Assembly (NCBI GenBank): GCA_016185245.1 | Contig: JACPNZ010000013.1 | Coordinates: 1-64,000, forward strand | Direction of reading: 5' to 3' | Source of the DNA: Hyphomicrobiales bacterium | GTDB lineage: Bacteria; Pseudomonadota; Alphaproteobacteria; Rhizobiales; Aestuariivirgaceae | Length of the DNA: 64,000 bases | Part shown: in pieces, positions 27,640 to 35,656 of the stretch | How positions within the stretch are numbered: position 1 is the stretch's first letter | How the letters are laid out: the number at the start of each line of letters is the position of its first letter | Notes under the pieces: model-generated | What the model saw: only the letters and a program-made list of their open reading frames with translations | What the model was told of the DNA's origin: nothing | Database searches by the model: none | Program-made: the position numbers and the translations under genes

Positions 27640-29186
27640 TACGCACCCCGCATCGCCTCGCGCGGCAGGCGCACCGGGAAGCGGTCGCGGATCGCCTGAT
27701 TGATGTGCGGCGGAATGTGATCGGGATAATGGCTGGCGAGAATGGCCTTGAGCTTCGCCGCTGCCTTGTCGAGAGCCGTGGGACGGCCCTGTTCCACCCA
27801 CTCCTTGGGACTGGTGCGGTCGCCCACCGCCGGATAGAGATAGTCGCGCTGCATGCGGGCCAGCGTCTGCTCGCTGCCGAGGAAGTGATTGGGGCCGCCA
27901 AGGCAGGTGGCGCGGATCGTCTCGACCGACAGGGCCCCGTCGGTCACCTCGATGCCGCGGATCGTCCGCTGGGTGGCGCCGATGATATCGTTGTCGATAA
28001 TGAGCTGCTCGAGGCTGAAGCCCAACAGGCTCGCCATCATGCCGGCCGACTCATAGCAGAGATTGGCCCCGGCATTGCCGACAAGCGCGTGGTTATAGGC
28101 CTTTTCGTAGCCCGCCTGCACGTCGGGCATCTTGGAATCGGTCATGCCCGAGGGCGTGCCGCAGGTGAGTTCGTAGAACTGTGCCACCTGGGCCGCCGCC
28201 GCCGACAGGAGCGCCTGCTCGGGACTGCCGCCCGACATGGCCCCGGTGCGGAGATCGGAGACAAAGCAGAAGGGACCGAAGATGGCGGGCGCACCCTTCT
28301 TCACCGCGTTGACATAGAAAAGGCCGGCCAGGCACTCGGCGATTTCCTGAACCAGCGAGCCGGCGATCGCCGCCGGCGAGGTGGCACCCGCCTGGCCGGC
28401 CGAGACCAGAAACACCGGCATTCCCGCCCGCACCGCCACCTCCAGGCAACGGCAGGAGTCTTGTGCAAAGCGCAGCGGCGGCACCACGAAGCAGTTCGAC
28501 TGGCTGACGAAGGGCCTCGCCCGCCACTTCGCCTCGCCGCCGGCGATCAGATGCAGCATTTCGAGCGAAGCCGGCATGTGGGCGGGATCGCCCCAGCTGG
28601 TGCCGACGTGCTTGGCGGTTCCGGCGACACTGGCATAGCAGGTGTTGAAATCCATCTCGAAGGGATCGGCGAGATCGCGGCAGACGATGCTGCGCTGATA
28701 GAAATGCACATGCTCCAGGGCATCGACGGTGCGGGCGATGTCATACTGGTCGCGGGTGGTCGAGTCGCGGTATTCGCCGGTCCTGGCATCGACCATGTAG
28801 ACAGCGGCTCCCGCCGTTCCGAAATAGACGCGACGGCCCCATGGCTCGAGATCGTGGCGCGGCTCCTGTCCGTAGAGCACGAAGTAACGCCCCGCGCCGG
28901 CGATCATGTCCTCGATGAGGGCCCGCGAAAAGGTGATGCGGCCGTTGGTCTGTAGCTCGGCGCCGGCACTGGTGAGAAGCTCGACGCCTGAGGACGGCGC
29001 GTCGGCCATGCCGATCTCGGCCAGCACATCGAGGGCGGCGGCATGGACCCGCCGCACGTCCGGGTCGGCGAGGGGGCGATAGAGACCGCCCTCCATGCCC
29101 GGCCATACCGGCCGCTGATTGGCGGCAAGCGGGGCGGCCCTGAGTGCTCTGCGGGCCTCGCGCCCGCCTTTGCGGATTTCCTGCAT
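27639..29186 (-). CDS. MttB-family (trimethylamine methyltransferase superfamily) protein, non-pyrrolysine
   Basis: A 515-aa TIM-barrel methyltransferase of the MttB superfamily. Recognisable blocks are VHAAALDVLAEIGM, DFNTCYASVAGTAKHVGTSW, and KMPDVQAGYEKAYNHAL. The frame is continuous without an in-frame TAG, so it is not pyrrolysine-dependent; such homologues include glycine betaine and carnitine/proline-betaine methyltransferases that pass a methyl group to a corrinoid protein. No corrinoid protein (MttC type) or reactivase (RamA type) is in this window. Coupled to the amidase downstream and preceded by the XRE regulator gene. Substrate unknown, likely a quaternary amine. Confidence 0.87.
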   Translation of the reverse strand: MQEIRKGGREARRALRAAPLAANQRPVWPGMEGGLYRPLADPDVRRVHAAALDVLAEIGMADAPSSGVELLTSAGAELQTNGRITFSRALIEDMIAGAGRYFVLYGQEPRHDLEPWGRRVYFGTAGAAVYMVDARTGEYRDSTTRDQYDIARTVDALEHVHFYQRSIVCRDLADPFEMDFNTCYASVAGTAKHVGTSWGDPAHMPASLEMLHLIAGGEAKWRARPFVSQSNCFVVPPLRFAQDSCRCLEVAVRAGMPVFLVSAGQAGATSPAAIAGSLVQEIAECLAGLFYVNAVKKGAPAIFGPFCFVSDLRTGAMSGGSPEQALLSAAAAQVAQFYELTCGTPSGMTDSKMPDVQAGYEKAYNHALVGNAGANLCYESAGMMASLLGFSLEQLIIDNDIIGATQRTIRGIEVTDGALSVETIRATCLGGPNHFLGSEQTLARMQRDYLYPAVGDRTSPKEWVEQGRPTALDKAAAKLKAILASHYPDHIPPHINQAIRDRFPVRLPREAMRGA

Positions 29187-29252
29187 GGTGGAACTCTATG
29201 GAGAGCGGAGGTTGACAGCAATACCAGGAGCGTGTGGCTTTCTGGGCATGAA

Positions 29253-29271
29253 CAGCACCAATCAGCACCAG
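29253..29271 (-). promoter_or_regulatory. Direct-repeat candidate operator before the MttB gene
   Basis: On the minus strand the gap after the XRE gene reads CTGGTGCTGATTGGTGCTG, two TGGTGCT units spaced by exactly 10 bp. The same arrangement occurs next to the XRE start at 30086-30104. The regulator gene between the two copies is the natural candidate to bind both. Confidence 0.5.
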
Positions 29272-29272
29272 A

Positions 29273-30085
29273 TCAGCTTCTCGGCGCGAAGGCCGCCTCG
29301 CCCTCGGCCAGGTCGTTGGTGGTACAGAAACGGACATATTTGCCGATTGATGGGTGGTCGAGAGGGAACTGGCCGCACTGGCCGAGGCGCCGGCGGATGT
29401 CGATCTCTTCGCCAAGGTAGTGCCAGCACATGCGCACCCCGTAGAGCAACCGGCTCGAATCCGGCGCTACCCCCATGGTGAGGCCGGTGAGAAAGGTGAG
29501 TTCGCCCGCGCCGGCGCCATAGAGCAGCGTATAGAAACCGACGTCCGCTGCGCCCCGCCGACGCTCCATGACGGTGAGCGCCCGGCCGTTGACGAAGGCG
29601 ACGCCGTCATACTTCACCGACTTTGGCAGTCCGGCCGAGCCGGACGGGTACCGCTCGATCGTCTTGGTCAACAGACAACGGTCGGCAAGCGTTACATGGG
29701 TCAACGCCCGGTGGATTTCCGGCACCTGGCGATCCGGTTGGAAATAGACGTGGTAGTACCCGGTGTAGTGCCGGGCAACGCCCAGGTCGGCGGTATCGGC
29801 CACGGCGCCGATGAATTCGGCGATGCGGTCGCGGGTTTTCTGCAGCTTCGGCGGCCGCACCCGGATGAGGGCGGCGAAGGCCTCATGGCCGAGCAGGATC
29901 TCGTGCTCCTCCAACCCGAAGAAATCGCAGATGCGGCGCAGCGTATGCAGCGACGGCGAGGTGCTACCGGCCAGGTAGCGCTTCATCTGGTGGCGATTGA
30001 TGCGGGCGGCCCGGCAGACGGCTGAGACCGACCGGCCATAGCTGCACAGGAGTTTCAGGTTGCGCGGGAAATCGGCAGCGGCCAT
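29273..30085 (-). CDS. XRE-like transcriptional regulator with a large C-terminal domain
   Basis: A 270-aa protein. The N-terminal 65 residues look like a Cro/C1 helix-turn-helix (SVSAVCRAARINRHQMKRYLAGSTSPSLHTL), followed by DFFGLEEHEILLG. The remaining 200 residues (YTGYYHVYFQPDRQVPEIH and MCWHYLGEEIDIRR) are not a family I can name and probably sense a ligand. It heads the MttB-amidase-methyltransferase operon and is divergent from the dipeptide-type ABC importer. Matching 10-bp-spaced direct repeats next to its start and after its stop suggest autoregulation and control of the MttB operon. Confidence 0.8.
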   Translation of the reverse strand: MAAADFPRNLKLLCSYGRSVSAVCRAARINRHQMKRYLAGSTSPSLHTLRRICDFFGLEEHEILLGHEAFAALIRVRPPKLQKTRDRIAEFIGAVADTADLGVARHYTGYYHVYFQPDRQVPEIHRALTHVTLADRCLLTKTIERYPSGSAGLPKSVKYDGVAFVNGRALTVMERRRGAADVGFYTLLYGAGAGELTFLTGLTMGVAPDSSRLLYGVRMCWHYLGEEIDIRRRLGQCGQFPLDHPSIGKYVRFCTTNDLAEGEAAFAPRS

Positions 30086-30104
30086 CTGGTGCTACTTGGT
30101 GCGA
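30086..30104 (+). promoter_or_regulatory. Direct-repeat candidate operator next to the XRE gene start
   Basis: CTGGTGCTACTTGGTGCGA abuts the XRE start codon. It repeats TGGTGC at 10-bp spacing, as in 29253-29271. The position just upstream of the ATG would let the protein block its own transcription or translation. Confidence 0.5.
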
Positions 30105-30206
30105 GATTACCCCATATAGCACATAGAGCCTGCCGCCCAGTGAATTGTGAGAGCGACTGCACGGGGTTAGCTTCGACCGGGACCGTTTCTGCCGGGCCTC
30201 TCCGGT

Positions 30207-30235
30207 TTGACAGAAGGACCGGTCGGGTACAGTCT
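30207..30235 (+). promoter_or_regulatory. Candidate sigma70 promoter for the dipeptide-type ABC operon
   Basis: A perfect TTGACA at 30207-30212 is followed by TACAGT (15-bp spacing) or CAGTCT (17-bp spacing). It lies about 55 bp upstream of the substrate-binding-protein start and well placed for a leader with the GGGAGGAG ribosome binding site. Confidence 0.45.
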
Positions 30236-30290
30236 TGAGTTCAGACCCGCAAAGGGAACGAACCCGCACCCGCTCTCAGGGAGGAGCCCA

Positions 30291-31835
30291 ATGAACCGCC
30301 GTGAATTGCTGCGTAATACCGCCGTCCTCTCGGCCATCGCCGCCATGGGGCTGAGGCCCGAGCAGGTGCTGGCCGCCGAGGACGGTGTCCTCAAGGTCGC
30401 CATGCTGACCGACATCCAGGTGCTCGATCCCGGCTACATGATCGGTGGGGCCGAAACCAGTCTCGACTACGCCTGCCTGCCGCGCCTGGCCATTCCGGTG
30501 AAGGACGCTAACGGCGTATGGGGCTGGAAGGCCTCCGACTATGTCGAAAAAATCAACCAGGACGATCCCACCCATATCTCCTTCACCCTCAAGCCCGGCT
30601 TCATGTGGACCAACAATCAGGGCGAGGTGACCACCGACGACGTCAAATATTCCTTCGAACGCATGTTGAAGTCCGACTGGGCGACGCGCTGGCCGACCCT
30701 CGACCGCGTCGACATCAAGGACAAGTACTCGGGCGTGATCGTGCTGAAGACGCCCTTCGCCGCCACCTTCCTGATGGGGGTTGCCTCGGAATCTGGCTCG
30801 ATCGTTCCCAAGGCCGCCACCGAGAAACTGAAGGACCAGAAATTCACCACCGAGTTCCCGGCCCAGTGCGGCCCCTACACCCTGGTGGAATGGACGCCGA
30901 AGCAGAAGGTCGTGCTCAAGGCCAATGCCGAATTCAAGGGAACTCCGCCGGCGTTCCCGGAAGTGCGCTTCATCAACATCGAAGACCAGAACGCCGCAGC
31001 GCTTGCCTATGAGGCGGGCGAGGTGGCGATCGCCTGGATCCTGGCCGATACCGCGGCGCGCTACGCCAAGAAGATGCCGGAGGGTTCGGTGCTGTCCAAC
31101 CAGGCCGGCCCCTTCTACACCTGGATCGGCATGAACACCCAGCATCCGAAGCTCAAGGATATCCGGGTGAGGAAGGCGATCCAGCGGGCAATCGACGTGA
31201 AGTCGATCATCGATGCGGCCTATGGCGGCATGGCGCCCATCGCCCATGGCGTGGTGCCGCTTGGCGTCATTGGCAACCGCAAGCAATCGAAGTTCAGCTA
31301 CAACCCGGACGAAGCCCGGGCGCTTCTCAAGGAAGCGGGCGTCACCGACCTCGAACTCGATTTCAAGACGCTCAACGAATCCTATCGCGTGACGGCGGCC
31401 CAGGTGGTGCAATCCAACCTGCAGGACGTCGGCATCAAGCTCAACATCATCCCGCTCGACTCCGGCCCCTTCTGGAATCTCGGTCTCGAATCCAAGGGCG
31501 ACGACTGGAAGAACCTGCAGATGTGGTGGATGCGCTACCGCGCCTCGCCCGATCCCTCCGATGCCCTCCAGTGGTTCATCAAGGCCCAGGTCGGCGTGTG
31601 GAACTGGGAACGCTGGTCGGACGCGGAATTCGAGGACCTGTGGACCAAGGGGCTGGCCGAGACCGACCAGGCCAAGCGCGAAGTCATGTACCAGCGCATG
31701 CAGGAGATCATGGAGGATACCGGCGCCTATGTGTGGATCACCCACGATCCGGTGACCTATGTGCACCGCGCCACGCTGGTTCCGGATTTCGACTCCGGCA
31801 GCGAGATGCTGGTCGAACGCTTCAAGAAAGCCTGA
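30291..31835 (+). CDS. Dipeptide-type ABC substrate-binding protein (SBP family 5)
   Basis: A 514-aa periplasmic binding protein of the DppA/OppA class. The N-terminus MNRRELLRNTAVLSAIAAMG with a following AVLAAED-like cleavage region resembles a Tat-type signal. Family features are YACLPRLAIPV, FTLKPGFMWTNN and DDVKYSFERML. It delivers its ligand, a peptide or another cationic solute, to the DppBCDF-like transporter encoded next. ATG 30291 is preceded by GGGAGGAG, which fixes the start; the ORF-track start uses TTG of the promoter region. Because this importer is paired with an MttB operon, the ligand may not be a peptide. Confidence 0.92.
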   Translation: MNRRELLRNTAVLSAIAAMGLRPEQVLAAEDGVLKVAMLTDIQVLDPGYMIGGAETSLDYACLPRLAIPVKDANGVWGWKASDYVEKINQDDPTHISFTLKPGFMWTNNQGEVTTDDVKYSFERMLKSDWATRWPTLDRVDIKDKYSGVIVLKTPFAATFLMGVASESGSIVPKAATEKLKDQKFTTEFPAQCGPYTLVEWTPKQKVVLKANAEFKGTPPAFPEVRFINIEDQNAAALAYEAGEVAIAWILADTAARYAKKMPEGSVLSNQAGPFYTWIGMNTQHPKLKDIRVRKAIQRAIDVKSIIDAAYGGMAPIAHGVVPLGVIGNRKQSKFSYNPDEARALLKEAGVTDLELDFKTLNESYRVTAAQVVQSNLQDVGIKLNIIPLDSGPFWNLGLESKGDDWKNLQMWWMRYRASPDPSDALQWFIKAQVGVWNWERWSDAEFEDLWTKGLAETDQAKREVMYQRMQEIMEDTGAYVWITHDPVTYVHRATLVPDFDSGSEMLVERFKKA

Positions 31836-31889
31836 CGGGATCGGGGCCGGAGCGATCCGGCCCGCGGTTCCCGGCGGCACAATGCCTTC

Positions 31890-32834
31890 ATGCTGTTTTA
31901 CGCCATCCAGCGCATCGGCCTGTCGATCCTCATTCTCGTCACCTCGATGGTGATGCTGTTCTCGGCCCTCAAGTTCATTCCGGGCGATCCTGCCACCATC
32001 ATGCTGGGCTCGCGCGCCAGCGCCGAGATGCGGGCCCGCATCACCCAGGAGCTTGGCCTCGACGATCCGGTGATCGTGCAATTGGGCCACTTCTTCGGCA
32101 GGCTTCTCACCGGCGACCTCGGCACCGACATGTGGAGCCAGCGCCCGGTCGCCCAGATGGTGATGGACAGCCTGCCCTACACGCTGGTGCTGATCGTCGT
32201 CGGGCTGGGCTGGTCGGCGATGATCGGCATCCCGCTCGGCTGTTATTCGGCCATCCGGCGCAACAGCTTCATCGACAAGTTCACCGGCCTCGTTTCGGTC
32301 GGCACCATCTCGATCCCGTCCTTCGTGGTGGCGATCTATCTGATCTTGATCTTCGCCATCTGGCTCAGGTGGCTGCCGGTGGTGGGTGCCGGCGAGCCCG
32401 GCGACTTCGCCGGCCAGGCCCGCCATCTCGTCATGCCGGGTTTTGCCCTGGGGCTCGGCTGGGTCGGCTATCTGGCGCGCATCGTGCGCGCCTCGATGCT
32501 CGAGGTGATGGGCGAGAATCATATCCGTACGGCGCGCGCCTACGGGCTCCCCGAGTTGCAGATCGTCCGCGCCTATGCCCTGAGGATCGCCATTCTGCCG
32601 ACCATCACGCTTTTGGCCGTGGCGATCGGCGGGCTCCTGTCGAGTGCTGTCTTCGTCGAGGCGATCTTTGCGCGACCCGGCATTGGCAAGCTCATCGTCG
32701 ATGCCGCCAGCATGCGGAATTTTCCGGTGGTGCAAGGAGGCGTCCTGACCACGGTCGCTCTGTTCGCTCTCACCATGCCGATTGCCGATCTTCTCGTTGC
32801 CTGGCTCGACCCCCGTGTCCGCGCCACTCTCTGA
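31890..32834 (+). CDS. Dipeptide-type ABC transporter permease (DppB-like)
   Basis: A 314-aa inner-membrane permease with about six helices. It starts MLFYAIQRIGLSILILV and contains ELGLDDPVIVQ, AYGLPELQIVRAYALR (the EAA loop) and the C-terminal TMPIADLLVAWLDPRV. These are the hallmarks of DppB/OppB/GsiC. It pairs with the DppC-like protein encoded next, whose start overlaps its last 20 bp. Confidence 0.92.
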   Translation: MLFYAIQRIGLSILILVTSMVMLFSALKFIPGDPATIMLGSRASAEMRARITQELGLDDPVIVQLGHFFGRLLTGDLGTDMWSQRPVAQMVMDSLPYTLVLIVVGLGWSAMIGIPLGCYSAIRRNSFIDKFTGLVSVGTISIPSFVVAIYLILIFAIWLRWLPVVGAGEPGDFAGQARHLVMPGFALGLGWVGYLARIVRASMLEVMGENHIRTARAYGLPELQIVRAYALRIAILPTITLLAVAIGGLLSSAVFVEAIFARPGIGKLIVDAASMRNFPVVQGGVLTTVALFALTMPIADLLVAWLDPRVRATL

Positions 32835-33702
32835 CATCGCCGTGGCACCGGTGGGGCCCGGCTTCTTTGCCCGCATGGCGCGGCGTCTGAGGGGCGATCC
32901 GCTGGGCGCCCTGGGTCTGGTGCTAGTTCTGCTCCTCGTGTTTTGCGGCCTGTTCGCGCCATGGATCACGCCTTTCGATCCGTTCAAGCTCAACGTGCCC
33001 GACAAGTTCCAGGCGCCCAACCTGGTGCATCTCTTCGGCACCGACAATCTCGGCCGCGACATCTTCTCGCGGGTGATCGCCGGCAGCCGCATCGCCCTTT
33101 GGGTCGGCGTCTCGACCATTGCCACGGCCCTGGCCATCGGCCTGGTGCTAGGCCTTGTCGCCGGCTACGGGCCGCGCTGGCTCGACAATCTGCTGCTGCT
33201 GTTGTTCGATTCGATCTATTCGTTCCCAACGGTGATTCTCGGCCTGACCGTGGTTACCCTCTTGGGCGCCAGCGTGGCGACGCTGATGTTCGTGGTCATC
33301 GTGATCCAGACGCCGGCCTATGCCAGGTTGACCCGCACCGCCACCCTATCGATCAAGAGTTCGGAATATATTCAGGCCATCGAATCGCTCGGCGCCTCGA
33401 AGCTGCGCATCATTCTCATCCACCTGCTGCCCAATGTGGTGGGGCCGCTGCTCATCGTCGCCAGCATGGACATTCCGTCGGTCGTTTCGCTGGAAGCCGG
33501 TCTCACCTATCTCGGCATGGGCATTCCGCCGCCGGCGCCGAGCTGGGGCCGTATTCTGCAGGAGGGCTACAGCGTCATCCAGGTGGCCTGGTGGATCGTT
33601 GTGGCCGGCGGCATTCCGCTGATCCTCACCACCCTGGGATTCACCTTCCTGGGCGAGTCCTTGCGCGACAACCTCGATCCCAAGCTCAGGCGCATCCTGT
33701 GA
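32815..33702 (+). CDS. Dipeptide-type ABC transporter permease (DppC-like)
   Basis: About 295 aa from GTG 32815; the ORF track begins at a TTG 33 bp upstream. The GTG places a normal DppC N-terminus (RRLRGDPLGALGLVLV) close to the first helix and gives a 20-bp overlap with dppB. Typical segments are HLFGTDNLGRDIFSRVIAG and the EAA loop AIESLGASKLRIILIHLLP. It forms the translocation pore with the DppB-like subunit. The start remains uncertain because neither codon has a clear ribosome binding site. Confidence 0.9.
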   Translation: MSAPLSDIAVAPVGPGFFARMARRLRGDPLGALGLVLVLLLVFCGLFAPWITPFDPFKLNVPDKFQAPNLVHLFGTDNLGRDIFSRVIAGSRIALWVGVSTIATALAIGLVLGLVAGYGPRWLDNLLLLLFDSIYSFPTVILGLTVVTLLGASVATLMFVVIVIQTPAYARLTRTATLSIKSSEYIQAIESLGASKLRIILIHLLPNVVGPLLIVASMDIPSVVSLEAGLTYLGMGIPPPAPSWGRILQEGYSVIQVAWWIVVAGGIPLILTTLGFTFLGESLRDNLDPKLRRIL

Positions 33703-34676
33703 ACGGCAAGGTCCTCGACATCCGCGATCTGTCGCTGCGCTTTGCGACGTCGGCAGGTCCCGTGCATGCCCTGCGCAACATTACCATGGCGGTGCCAAGT
33801 GGCGAGATCGTCGGCGTGGTCGGCGAATCGGGCTCGGGTAAATCGACGCTGGCGCTGGCCGTCATGCGATTGCTGCCCGGCAATGCCACCGTCACCTCGG
33901 GCGCGATCGGCTTCGGCGGCGGCGACCTTCTGACGCTGGACGAGGAAGCGATGCGGGCGCTGCGCGGCAATCGCATCGCCATGGTGTTTCAGGACCCGAT
34001 GACCTCGCTCAATCCGGTGCGCAGCATCGGCCAGCAGATGGTCGATATCCAGCATCGCGGCCGGGCCTCTCCGGCGGAGAAGCGCCGCAAGGCGGCCGCT
34101 GCGCTGAAGCGTGTCGGCATGCCCGATGCAGAAAGCCAGCTCGACCGCCATCCCTTCCAGTTCTCCGGCGGCATGCGCCAGCGCATCGCCATCGCCATGG
34201 CGCTGGTGCAGCGCCCGGAACTGCTGATCGCCGACGAGGTGACGACGGCCCTTGACGTGACGCTGGAGGCCCAGATCATCCACCTCCTGCGCGAGCTTCG
34301 CGCCGATATCGACGGCTCGATCCTGTTCATCTCCCATAATCTCGGCGCCATTGCCGAAATCTGCGACCGGGTGGTGGTGCTCTATGCCGGGGAAGTGGTC
34401 GAGCATGGGCCCATTGCCGAGATTTTCAGCCACCCGCAGCATCCCTATACGCGGGCGCTGATTGCCTGCGACCCAGCCCGCATATCGACGGCAACGCGCG
34501 AGCTGCCGGTGATCCCAGGCGATGTTCCCAATCTCCGGCACGTGGCCGATGGCTGCATCTTCCAGCCGCGCTGCAGTGTGGCCATCGCCAAATGCGCAGC
34601 TGAGCGCCCGCCCGACCGCGACTGCGGCGCTGGCCATGTGGCCCGCTGCCACCTTGTGCCCGAGGGACTCCCATGA
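33699..34676 (+). CDS. Dipeptide-type ABC transporter ATPase (DppD-like)
   Basis: A 325-aa cytoplasmic ATPase. Walker A is GESGSGKST, the signature FSGGMRQR, and Walker B LLIADEVTTALD; the C-terminus has the oligopeptide-transporter Cys-containing tail (GCIFQPRCSVAIAKC) that binds an Fe-S cluster in some relatives. GTG 33699 overlaps the dppC stop by 4 bp (GTGA); the ORF track begins far upstream in antisense-type sequence. It forms a heterodimer with the following DppF-like ATPase. Confidence 0.92.
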   Translation: MNGKVLDIRDLSLRFATSAGPVHALRNITMAVPSGEIVGVVGESGSGKSTLALAVMRLLPGNATVTSGAIGFGGGDLLTLDEEAMRALRGNRIAMVFQDPMTSLNPVRSIGQQMVDIQHRGRASPAEKRRKAAAALKRVGMPDAESQLDRHPFQFSGGMRQRIAIAMALVQRPELLIADEVTTALDVTLEAQIIHLLRELRADIDGSILFISHNLGAIAEICDRVVVLYAGEVVEHGPIAEIFSHPQHPYTRALIACDPARISTATRELPVIPGDVPNLRHVADGCIFQPRCSVAIAKCAAERPPDRDCGAGHVARCHLVPEGLP

Positions 34677-35647
34677 GCCTTCTCGAAATCCGCGATCTCA
34701 ATGTGCGCTATGCCATCGCCGGGCGGGTCAAGGCGGCGGTGGCGGGACTGGCCAACCGCTACATCGACGCGGTGATCGATGTCTCCTTCGAGGTGGCGGC
34801 GGGCTCGACCCTGGCGATGGTCGGCGAGAGCGGTTCGGGCAAATCGACGCTGGCCCGCGCTATCGTCGGGTTGACGCCCTTCGCCTCCGGCTCGATCGTC
34901 TTCGACGGCAGCAATCCCTTCGCCACGGGCCCGCACCCCTCGCGCGCCTATCACCGCGACGTCGCGATGATGTTCCAGGACCCGGTGTCGAGCCTGTCGC
35001 CGCGCCGCACCGTCGAAGCCCTGGTGGGCGAACCCTTCGTCATCCACGGCCTCGGCAACCGCAACCTCGGCGCCGAGGTGCGGCGGCTCTTGGCGCTTGT
35101 CGGCCTGCCGGCCGATTTCGCCGGCCGCTATCCGCACCAGCTGTCGGGCGGCCAGGCGCGCCGGGTGGGTGTGGCCCGGGCCATCGCCCTCAATCCCAAG
35201 CTCATCATCGCCGACGAACCGACGGCCGGCCTTGATGTCTCGGTCCAGGGCGAGATCCTCAATCTGCTGGCCAGGCTCCAGGCCGAGCTTGGCCTTACCT
35301 ACATCGTCATCACCCACAATCTCGCGGTGGTGCGCCATGCGAGCGACCGCACCGCCATCATGTATATGGGCCGCATCGTCGAGGCCGGGCCGACGGCGGA
35401 AATCTTTGCCGCTGCCCTCCACCCCTATACGGCAGCGCTCATCGCCGCTCAGCCCAACCCCGATCCGGCCCATCGCCGCTCAGGCCCGGTGCTGACGGGC
35501 GAGGTGACGAGCCTGCGCAACCGCCCGCGGGGCTGCGAGTTCCATCCGCGCTGCGCCCGCGCCGCCGACGATTGCCGTGAGCTTGTGCCCGCGGCCATTG
35601 GGCGGGGACCGGGTCACACTGTGCGCTGCCATCATCCGCTGGCGTGA
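34673..35647 (+). CDS. Dipeptide-type ABC transporter ATPase (DppF-like)
   Basis: A 324-aa ATPase with Walker A GESGSGKST, signature LSGGQARR and Walker B LIIADEPTAGLD, plus the C-terminal tail GCEFHPRCARAADDC. ATG 34673 overlaps the DppD-like stop (ATGA). The signature helix has GGQARR instead of the commoner GGQRQR, a conservative change. Together the two ATPases, two permeases and the SBP make a complete importer. Confidence 0.92.
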   Translation: MSLLEIRDLNVRYAIAGRVKAAVAGLANRYIDAVIDVSFEVAAGSTLAMVGESGSGKSTLARAIVGLTPFASGSIVFDGSNPFATGPHPSRAYHRDVAMMFQDPVSSLSPRRTVEALVGEPFVIHGLGNRNLGAEVRRLLALVGLPADFAGRYPHQLSGGQARRVGVARAIALNPKLIIADEPTAGLDVSVQGEILNLLARLQAELGLTYIVITHNLAVVRHASDRTAIMYMGRIVEAGPTAEIFAAALHPYTAALIAAQPNPDPAHRRSGPVLTGEVTSLRNRPRGCEFHPRCARAADDCRELVPAAIGRGPGHTVRCHHPLA

Positions 35648-35656
35648 GGGTTATCG

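Noticed and set aside
27639-29186. Possible pyrrolysine codon in the MttB homologue
   Set aside because: The frame has no internal TAG, so no amber readthrough is needed.
32782-32814. TTG start for the DppC-like gene
   Set aside because: GTG 32815 gives a more usual N-terminus and a smaller overlap, though neither start is proven.
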